Part shown: piece by piece, positions 15,097-20,723 of the stretch
Layout of the letters: each line of letters begins with the position of its first letter
How positions within the stretch are numbered: the first letter of the stretch is position 1
DNA from: a virus
Reading direction: 5' to 3' (one strand)
DNA length: 23,060 nt
Virus record (IMG/VR): IMGVR_UViG_3300021964_000569
Location: 1 to 23,060 of that record
Program-made: the position numbers and the translations under genes
Notes under the pieces: model-generated
What the model was told of the DNA's origin: nothing
The model's database searches: none
What the model saw: the letters and a program-made list of their open reading frames with translations, nothing else

Positions 15097-16655
15097 CAGC
15101 AGTTCCACGCTCTAAGTGACTTATTGATTCTGCTATCAGGATCATTAGCAGTTTTGGCAGAAGTCAGTTTTTTCTTCATACCCTTCATCCTTGCACAGAA
15201 TGATGATCTTCTCTTATTACCAACCTTTTTGGAAGGTGCTTTGAGATCGGAACCTGGGTTTTCTCTTTCATAAGACTTGCGTCCTTTTTCATTGAGACCA
15301 CCAGACTCAGACTTACCTGCTTTCTTAGTCCAAGCAGCACCTTCTTCTATCTGTGGCCCTTTGGAATCCACAACATCTTCTCCTGATGTTGTAGGGTTAG
15401 TTCCATAAGTCTCCGCAATTCTTTCTCCGTCTTTGTTTGTTTCTTCTGAAACTCTGAGGAATGATTGTCCTGGTTCATAGCTTGAAACTTGAAAACTCTG
15501 CAGTCTTGCGCCAGGATATACCTTCTCAATCTGATCTTGCACATCAGACCTAGTTGGTAATTTTGTGTTCGGGAAGAACATTCTAAGAGAGAGATACTTA
15601 CCTCTCCAATTAAACATTACAAAAATAAGATTACCAGTCTTAGCAGGAATTCTGACTGCCTCTGTAACTTCTTCAGAAGGACATTCTTTCTTTCCATGCA
15701 CAGGGCATTCTTCACCCTTATGATTATGCATACATTCCGCTTCTTCTTTTTTGACACAGTTTGGATATCTTTTACCAAACATAGTCTTCATACCTTTCTT
15801 TTCATAACCAGGCCAGCACTTCTCACCAAGCAGTTCGCTACCAATTCCCTGAGTTGGTTGAAGTGGTTCTGGTTTAATTAAATCGACAAATTCAGCATAA
15901 GTTCTTCCTGATGCATCCTCAATGGAGACAGATTCTTTCTTTGTTGAGTTTCCCCAATTAGATGCACCTTTTTTACGACACTTGACTAGTGCTCCTGACG
16001 CATAAGCACTTGGCCAAACTTTATAACGAGATTTGACTTTATGATAGCAAGCATCTTTTTCACCTGCTGCTTCTTTGGTTATGTAACCTGCTGCTGCATC
16101 CATATTATGTTCAGTATCGGTGATTTTTGCTTGCATCCATGCGGGAAGGTCTTTCTCTTTTCTACCAAGTTTCTTTTTTAGAGACTTGACATCTTTTTCA
16201 ACACTACTCAGTTGAGATTGTGCCATTGCAACTTCATGGTCTTTTTTGGTCTCTTCAGTAGCCACATTAATTGCCTTCCCTCTTCTGTCTGGATTTGGGT
16301 CTTTACGATTCTTACGGCGGAACGCTGCCTCTTCCTCATCTTTGGAAAGGTTACGCTTCATCTTACTAGAACCACACTTTGGTTTTGTGGTTTGTCCTGG
16401 TTGTTTAGCACAGGGTTTACCTGCATATTTGCCCCCCAGTTGTACCCAACCAGGTTTGCCATCACTGGACTTACTTTTACCAAACCAGTCACGAAGAGAT
16501 GAATCTCCACTTTTATTTGCTTCGTCAATAGAAGCACCATTTTCTTTACGGAGCATACCAGCAGGGTCAACCATGAATCCAGGGGGAATATCCCTACATT
16601 CTTTATTCGTATAACAGTAATATTGCCCTGCAGGACAGCGACCGTTCTTCTTCAT
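15096..16655 (-). CDS. Large modular Cys/Lys-rich cyanophage protein, putative virion component
   Basis: The 519-aa product is a string of short Cys- and Lys-rich modules of a kind known from marine T4-like phages. In order: an N-terminal RCPAGQYYC...C module (6-20); a WVQLGGKYAGKPCAKQPGQT module ending in KPKC (70-94); a basic helical stretch (~95-175); a CYHKVKSRYKVWPSAYASGA module ending in LVKC (203-226; annotated elsewhere, I believe, as DUF5872); a CWPGYEKKGMKTMFGKRYPNC module (280-300); a His/Cys cluster CMHNHKGEECPVH (308-320); a YPGA module shared with the next gene (338-402); and a C-terminal FCARMKGMKKKLTSAKT...SLRAWNC module (487-519). The many paired cysteines suggest metal binding or disulfides. 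The strong positive charge would suit DNA contact or packaging inside the head, which is inference. A perfect late promoter precedes it, but no Shine-Dalgarno. Confidence 0.85.
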   Translation of the reverse strand: MKKNGRCPAGQYYCYTNKECRDIPPGFMVDPAGMLRKENGASIDEANKSGDSSLRDWFGKSKSSDGKPGWVQLGGKYAGKPCAKQPGQTTKPKCGSSKMKRNLSKDEEEAAFRRKNRKDPNPDRRGKAINVATEETKKDHEVAMAQSQLSSVEKDVKSLKKKLGRKEKDLPAWMQAKITDTEHNMDAAAGYITKEAAGEKDACYHKVKSRYKVWPSAYASGALVKCRKKGASNWGNSTKKESVSIEDASGRTYAEFVDLIKPEPLQPTQGIGSELLGEKCWPGYEKKGMKTMFGKRYPNCVKKEEAECMHNHKGEECPVHGKKECPSEEVTEAVRIPAKTGNLIFVMFNWRGKYLSLRMFFPNTKLPTRSDVQDQIEKVYPGARLQSFQVSSYEPGQSFLRVSEETNKDGERIAETYGTNPTTSGEDVVDSKGPQIEEGAAWTKKAGKSESGGLNEKGRKSYERENPGSDLKAPSKKVGNKRRSSFCARMKGMKKKLTSAKTANDPDSRINKSLRAWNC

Positions 16656-16684
16656 TTAATTAATTAAACTATTCCGCCTGCTTA

Positions 16685-16692
16685 TATTTATA
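16685..16692 (-). promoter_or_regulatory. Late promoter (perfect TATAAATA) before the Cys-rich gene
   Basis: The minus strand reads TATAAATA right after the stop of the methyltransferase/oxygenase gene and about 30 bases before the next ATG. It is the nearest late promoter upstream of the whole block from the Cys-rich protein to the terminase, since no consensus match is seen in the gaps between those genes. Confidence 0.8.
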
Positions 16693-16693
16693 A

Positions 16694-18457
16694 TTACTCC
16701 GTATCAAAGAAAAACATCTGCCATAATCTGGCATTTTCCTTCACTGTGCCAAAATATTCTGATGCAGAATGTATACAACTAGCATCAAAGATAACCAAAC
16801 GATTGTATACATTTCCCAAAACATCTACAGGTTCAAATGGAGTTCCATCCAAATGACAATCGCCAGGAGTATCTTTCCAAGCAGCATCCCACCCGTCATC
16901 ATAATAATTTCTAGCTCTAGTTTTTTTATGAGCATATAATGTTGTTCCACATTCAAATGGGGCATCTGGAGTTAGATAAAGCATACCTCCCCATTTTTGA
17001 CTATCACAATGCCAGACTCTTGGTTGACCAGACCAACAATACTGAAACCTACCATTCATTCCATGGTCTTCCCACTTGGTAATTTTCTTACCCATAATCT
17101 CTTCAAACTTTTCTTTCAGTCCCGGAAATAAAAATTGTTGATGAGTTCTATTGCCAATATATCCACGACCAATTCCACCAATATGGTAATCTTGCTCTAA
17201 TGCAAACTTTCTTACTGAATCTGGGTCATCGTAAAAATTATCAACAACCCAACTAGTATTTTTAGAAGAAGATATTAAAAATTTTGACTGATTGTCATTT
17301 CTTAAGTAAATTTCATTACATCCACGCTTTTCTACAAAATCATATCCCCTATCTTTCATGTATGAGTGATAGTTTTCATCATTTTCTATGTTTTCCAAGA
17401 CCACAACTTTTGGTTGATATTTATTTCTATCGAGTCCAGTTAGAACCTCAATTTCCCACCCCTCAACATCTATTGAAAGAATATCAATATGTTCAACACC
17501 TATTCTTTGTAGCAAGTTGTCCAATCTAATAGTTTCAACTTGTATTGTTGTTTGACTGTTATGCTCTGGAACATTTTTGTGCCTAATATCTAAAGCAGAA
17601 AAACTTACCCCATCATTTTCTTCAGTATACCATTCATCGTTGTTTAGATTGACAACAAAATCTCTTTTCTCTTCCACATCAGAACAAGCATATTGATAGA
17701 CTTCGCTGCCCTCATCAATATGTTGCTGAACAAATTTTGGATTTGGTTCTACGGATACTGTTCTCCATCCACTATCTCTGAAGTGCTTTGAATTGCTGAT
17801 GAAAGTTGGAGGCCCAGCACCAACTTCAACCATTATTCCTTTGTATGAATAATCTTCAAAGAATGTTTCTCTAATGTATTTGTCGGTTTGATATTCAGCA
17901 TAATATTTGATGCCCAAGTTTTCCAATACTTTATTCTGATGATGTTCATCCATTTCATTCCAATAATTATCAACTAAATTTTCAAAACCACTCATACTTT
18001 CTTCTGTTTTCCCCCAGTACCAAGCAGAAACTGCCTGCTCATATAAAAGTCCATATATTCCAGGATATTTTGATTTGAATCTAAACTCTGGAGAATCAAA
18101 ATCGGAAATCTCAAAAGATTGTTTACATAAAAAATATGCGTCTTGAAATTGAGTATGCCAGTTCTGGAAGTTGGCAAGCATATAATATGCTTCGGGTCTT
18201 CTTGGTAAGATGGATATCGCATTTTTATACATACCCCGAGCATGTTCAATTCTATTTCCTTGAATATCAAAACATCTACCAATATGAATTAAACACTCAT
18301 ATGCCAAATCCAGATCATCTCCTGACCTATCAGCACATCTAAGGAAAAAAGAAATAGCTGCTGCAGTTTGTCCTTGCAAAAAATATTCAATCGCAAGATT
18401 GAAATTAGTTTCAGGATTCTCAGAATCTTTAATGTATTCGTTTAAACAATCAATCAT
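16694..18457 (-). CDS. Three-domain protein: TPR-like + FkbM methyltransferase + 2OG/Fe(II)-oxygenase-like
   Basis: The 587-aa product joins three domains. Residues ~16-165 are TPR-like helical repeats (for example YYMLANFQNWHTQFQDAYFL, 91-110), usual for protein docking. Residues ~205-385 form an FkbM-type SAM methyltransferase: SAM loop VEVGAGPP (210-217), acidic SVEPNP (235-240), and DILSIDVEGWE (325-335), the family hallmark. FkbM enzymes usually O-methylate sugars or polyketides. Residues ~400-587 resemble a 2-oxoglutarate/Fe(II) dioxygenase: HCD at 483-485 and distal His563 would bind iron, and Arg577 could bind 2-oxoglutarate (a DUF6445-like pattern, from memory). The start overlaps the end of the beta-propeller gene by eight bases, so the two are coupled. 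The target is unknown; the neighbouring collagen-like fibres or their glycans are candidates. Domain calls are firm for FkbM, good for the oxygenase, and moderate for TPR. Confidence 0.88.
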   Translation of the reverse strand: MIDCLNEYIKDSENPETNFNLAIEYFLQGQTAAAISFFLRCADRSGDDLDLAYECLIHIGRCFDIQGNRIEHARGMYKNAISILPRRPEAYYMLANFQNWHTQFQDAYFLCKQSFEISDFDSPEFRFKSKYPGIYGLLYEQAVSAWYWGKTEESMSGFENLVDNYWNEMDEHHQNKVLENLGIKYYAEYQTDKYIRETFFEDYSYKGIMVEVGAGPPTFISNSKHFRDSGWRTVSVEPNPKFVQQHIDEGSEVYQYACSDVEEKRDFVVNLNNDEWYTEENDGVSFSALDIRHKNVPEHNSQTTIQVETIRLDNLLQRIGVEHIDILSIDVEGWEIEVLTGLDRNKYQPKVVVLENIENDENYHSYMKDRGYDFVEKRGCNEIYLRNDNQSKFLISSSKNTSWVVDNFYDDPDSVRKFALEQDYHIGGIGRGYIGNRTHQQFLFPGLKEKFEEIMGKKITKWEDHGMNGRFQYCWSGQPRVWHCDSQKWGGMLYLTPDAPFECGTTLYAHKKTRARNYYDDGWDAAWKDTPGDCHLDGTPFEPVDVLGNVYNRLVIFDASCIHSASEYFGTVKENARLWQMFFFDTE

Positions 18458-19427
18458 TTATAAAATTCTCCAACGCATCTTCAGAAATTTTTAACGCAAA
18501 AGCAGCGTTATCTTGGAATCCAAATGTGATAATGTAATCTTTATTGTATTTGGCCATTCCACAAGCAAACTCAATTTCAGCACCCATAAAATCAAATACT
18601 TTTGACCGTTTTATGACTTTCCAGTTTTTATCCCAGTAGGTAAACTGATGTCTATAAGTAGCATTTTTTCTATCTTGCTTACTTTTAAAAAGATGTGTGA
18701 TGTGGTGTATTGCTAGATACCCATCTTTATAAGGTATTACTTGTGAACCCCCTCTTAATGGAATATTGATACTCTCATCATATTCCCCAAGAAAAGTAGT
18801 TTTACAAGTTTTATCGGCTGGATTGTACTTTACAATTTCGACCGGATTTGACCATTTTACATAGTGATATGGTTGGTCTAAAATTGGCATCCAATTTTTT
18901 TCACAATAAGTATCATCTTTTCCTGGAGCAGGTATTCTTTGGCGTGATATTTCTTTTACTTTTTCTGAAACATATTTCAATTCAGACAATTCCATTCTTC
19001 CAACACCATTCCGTGTAGTGTCTCTTCTGACGCCACAAAGAAAATATTTCCCGTCCCACTTAACAATTCTAGAATCTTCAAGTCCAACAAATTCCCATAA
19101 AGGTTTTTCATCAAGTTCTGAAGTGTCTACTTGATGAAATTCTTCAATATTAAGTTCAGAATCTAGTTTACAGAAAAAATTTGTTGTTGTTAAACTTATA
19201 TCATTTTCTGGATTTAGATAGATGAGAGGTCCCCAAATGTGCTCATAATTTCCCTTCTCTGAATGGTATAATGTATATTGACAATGCCGAATATTTACTA
19301 AAATATTTTCTTCTTCGTCAACAAATACTGATGGATTAAATAGTCCAGTTCCTTTCGTATGCTCAAATGGAATGGTAAGTGGTTTTATTATTCCACCATT
19401 CTTCAAGCAATAATTCGCAAAACCCAT
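18450..19427 (-). CDS. GH130/GH43-like five-bladed beta-propeller protein
   Basis: The 325-aa product has the motif series of beta-propeller glycosidase or glycoside phosphorylase families such as GH130: GLFNPSV (28-34), GLEDSRIVKWDGKYFLCG (115-132), EKNWMPI (176-182) followed by WSNPVEIVKY (192-201), RGGSQVI (225-231) and ACGMAKY (288-294), close to blade-by-blade repeats. The Asp in LEDSR fits the catalytic acid of GH130 enzymes, which phosphorolyse or hydrolyse mannosides; similar domains also occur in glycan-assembly proteins. No signal peptide is present, so it probably acts in the host cytoplasm on phage or host glycans. It is led by a perfect TATAAATA promoter and is translationally coupled to the FkbM/oxygenase gene. 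Exact substrate and activity cannot be read from the sequence. Confidence 0.78.
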   Translation of the reverse strand: MGFANYCLKNGGIIKPLTIPFEHTKGTGLFNPSVFVDEEENILVNIRHCQYTLYHSEKGNYEHIWGPLIYLNPENDISLTTTNFFCKLDSELNIEEFHQVDTSELDEKPLWEFVGLEDSRIVKWDGKYFLCGVRRDTTRNGVGRMELSELKYVSEKVKEISRQRIPAPGKDDTYCEKNWMPILDQPYHYVKWSNPVEIVKYNPADKTCKTTFLGEYDESINIPLRGGSQVIPYKDGYLAIHHITHLFKSKQDRKNATYRHQFTYWDKNWKVIKRSKVFDFMGAEIEFACGMAKYNKDYIITFGFQDNAAFALKISEDALENFIND

Positions 19428-19444
19428 AATAAAATATTTTTAGT

Positions 19445-19452
19445 TATTTATA
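19445..19452 (-). promoter_or_regulatory. Late promoter (perfect TATAAATA) before the beta-propeller/FkbM pair
   Basis: The minus strand reads TATAAATA between the 61-aa collagen-like ORF and the beta-propeller gene, 17 bases before the ATG. It gives the enzyme pair its own late expression. Confidence 0.8.
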
Positions 19453-19457
19453 CTAAG

Positions 19458-19643
19458 TTATTTGCAATCAAATACAATATATTCTAAAGCAAAATAACTT
19501 TTTCCTTTAGTTCCAGTTATAGCTTGGATACCAGTGGTTCCATTTGTTCCTTTAATGCCCTGGATATCATCCGCTCCTTGAATTCCTTGTGCTCCAGTAG
19601 TAAAGTCTTTACTACCTTTTATTATTTTAGATAAATCTGCCAT
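19458..19643 (-). CDS. 61-aa short collagen-like protein
   Basis: The product has an N-terminal cap MADLSKIIKGS, a short run of Gly-X-Y triplets (GAQ GIQ GAD DIQ GIK GTN GTT GIQ ...) that becomes imperfect, and a non-repetitive tail (YFALEYIVFDCK). The cap matches that of the upstream 53-aa ORF (MANLSSLIG), so the two are tandem paralogs. Its ATG overlaps the upstream stop (TAATG). Such a short triplet block could just form a small trimer; a role as a fibre tip, adaptor or accessory adhesin is inference. It may also be the shortened remnant of a longer fibre gene. Confidence 0.72.
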   Translation of the reverse strand: MADLSKIIKGSKDFTTGAQGIQGADDIQGIKGTNGTTGIQAITGTKGKSYFALEYIVFDCK

Positions 19644-19804
19644 TATCTTAGTACAAAAGATGGTCCAATACTAGGTCTTCCTTGAATTCCCTGAATTCCT
19701 TGTGTTCCTTGTGTTCCTTGTGTTCCTTGTGTTCCTTGAGCACCTTGCGTTCCTTGAGCACCTTGTGCTCCTTGTGCTCCAATCAGTGATGATAAATTTG
19801 CCAT
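19643..19804 (-). CDS. 53-aa mini collagen-like protein
   Basis: This ORF is below usual length cut-offs but well supported. It has an ATG four bases after the upstream stop region, an AGG eight bases before it, and a stop that overlaps the next ATG (TAATG). The product starts MANLSSLIG, continues with about eleven Gly-X-Y triplets (mostly GAQ, GTQ and GIQ; residues 9-41), and ends RPSIGPSFVLR. It is nearly all collagen-like repeat with a short cap and tail. The N-terminal cap is shared with the next gene. Gln in the third position is nearly constant and Pro is absent from the repeats, as in the larger fibres. Function unknown; likely a virion surface component. Confidence 0.7.
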   Translation of the reverse strand: MANLSSLIGAQGAQGAQGTQGAQGTQGTQGTQGTQGIQGIQGRPSIGPSFVLR

Positions 19805-19808
19805 TTAT

Positions 19809-20699
19809 TTAACCTGGTGATAAGTATGCGAGAATTGCTAATCCCTTAGAGTTAGTACCTTGAATTCCCTGCACCCCCTGAATTCCTTGAATTCCTTGAG
19901 TGCCTTGAATTCCCTGAGAACCTTGTGGACCATTAGATGAAAAAACTTCCCAGGTAGAACCATCATAAATTAATTCTAAAAATATGCCACCAATATCAAC
20001 ATTTAAGTTTTCCGAATCTCCTTCTATTGTTGATCCATTTCTTGCAACTGTTAGATTTGTAGTTGACCAATTTGCCCCATCAGCAATAACAATACTATCG
20101 CCAGTGGATGGTGATGCTGGAAGAGTGATTGTAAATGTTCCACCAGAGGTGTCTGCTATTAATCTATCTCCACTGGATGCGGTATAATTTGTAGTTTTTC
20201 TTGACCATGCATTTACTCCTCTAAAACCCTGAATTCCTTGGATACCTTGAGTTCCTTGAGAACCAGTACTACCCGTTGAACCTGTTGAACCTGTGGTTCC
20301 TTGGATACCTTGAGCACCATCAGAACCACTAGAGCCTGTGGTTCCTTGAATACCTTGAGTTCCTTGAGAACCAGTGCTACCTGTTGAACCTGTGGTTCCT
20401 TGAATACCTTGAGTTCCTTGAGCACCATCGGCCCCATCACCACCAAGAATACCGGCAATTCCCTGAATACCCTGAATACCCTGGATTCCTTGAATCCCTT
20501 GAATTCCCTGGATTCCAGCCTTTGAACCTTGCCAAACACCAGAACTATCAATAATTTCAGTTCCGTTAATTGAAATGTTTCCAGCAATATCTAACTTACC
20601 TGCCGGAATAGTAGAACCAATTCCAACACGGTCATTGGAAATACTTACAAATATATTATTATCAGAAACTAGGTCAGCCGACCTTCTAGTTTTTCCCAT
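19809..20699 (-). CDS. Collagen-like tail fibre protein (296 aa)
   Basis: The product starts with a cap (1-60) containing NNIFVSISNDRVGIGSTIPAG and LDIAGNISINGTEI, sequences usual for the trimerising part of phage fibres. Residues ~62-161 are Gly-X-Y triplets (GIQ, GTQ, GTT, GST and a GGDGADGAQG block shared with the upstream fibre). Residues ~162-256 form a beta-rich globular domain (NAWSRKTTNYTASSGDRLIA, FTITLPASPSTGDSI, LELIYDGSTWEVFSS), and 257-282 are a second short triplet block before the end AILAYLSPG. The globular domain between collagen-like stalks is of a type common on phage fibres and may contact the host. No Shine-Dalgarno is seen; a CTAAATA element is 17 bases upstream. Confidence 0.85.
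   Translation of the reverse strand: MGKTRRSADLVSDNNIFVSISNDRVGIGSTIPAGKLDIAGNISINGTEIIDSSGVWQGSKAGIQGIQGIQGIQGIQGIQGIAGILGGDGADGAQGTQGIQGTTGSTGSTGSQGTQGIQGTTGSSGSDGAQGIQGTTGSTGSTGSTGSQGTQGIQGIQGFRGVNAWSRKTTNYTASSGDRLIADTSGGTFTITLPASPSTGDSIVIADGANWSTTNLTVARNGSTIEGDSENLNVDIGGIFLELIYDGSTWEVFSSNGPQGSQGIQGTQGIQGIQGVQGIQGTNSKGLAILAYLSPG
19854..19931 (-). repeat. Second collagen-like triplet block of the 296-aa fibre
   Basis: Nine-base units coding Gly-X-Y (mostly GIQ) near the 3' end of the fibre gene, residues ~257-282. Confidence 0.85.
20217..20516 (-). repeat. Collagen-like triplet repeat array in the 296-aa fibre gene
   Basis: About 33 nine-base units encode Gly-X-Y. Higher-order blocks of the form GTT-(GST)n-GSQ-(G[IT]Q)n alternate, and the block coding GGDGADGAQG also occurs at 21644-21690 in the neighbouring gene. 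Confidence 0.9.
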
Positions 20700-20716
20700 T
20701 TTAACTAGTTTTTAGG

Positions 20717-20723
20717 TATTTAG
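20717..20723 (-). promoter_or_regulatory. Possible variant late promoter (CTAAATA) before the 296-aa fibre
   Basis: The minus strand reads CTAAATA, then CC, overlapping the stop codon of the upstream fibre gene and 17 bases before the next ATG. It is the third example of this variant in the window. Confidence 0.38.

Noticed and set aside
15097-15108. GTG start giving a 112-aa version of the 108-aa protein
   Set aside because: ATG at 15096 overlaps the upstream stop (TGATG), a usual coupled arrangement here, and opens with a typical MKNFKQF leader.
13411-16655. A small terminase subunit (gp16) just upstream of gp17
   Set aside because: None of the three genes upstream of gp17 has a recognisable gp16 pattern; the 108-aa product shares a module with its neighbour instead.
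17418-17425. AATAAATA on the minus strand as a late promoter
   Set aside because: It lies deep inside the FkbM methyltransferase coding region with no gene start nearby; likely a chance match in AT-rich DNA.
19676-19780. CRISPR-like direct repeats
   Set aside because: The repeats are nine-base coding units in frame with Gly-X-Y, with no spacers.
20213-20587. 124-aa minus-strand ORF in another frame of the fibre gene
   Set aside because: It is a frame shadow of the triplet repeats, with a low-complexity sequence.
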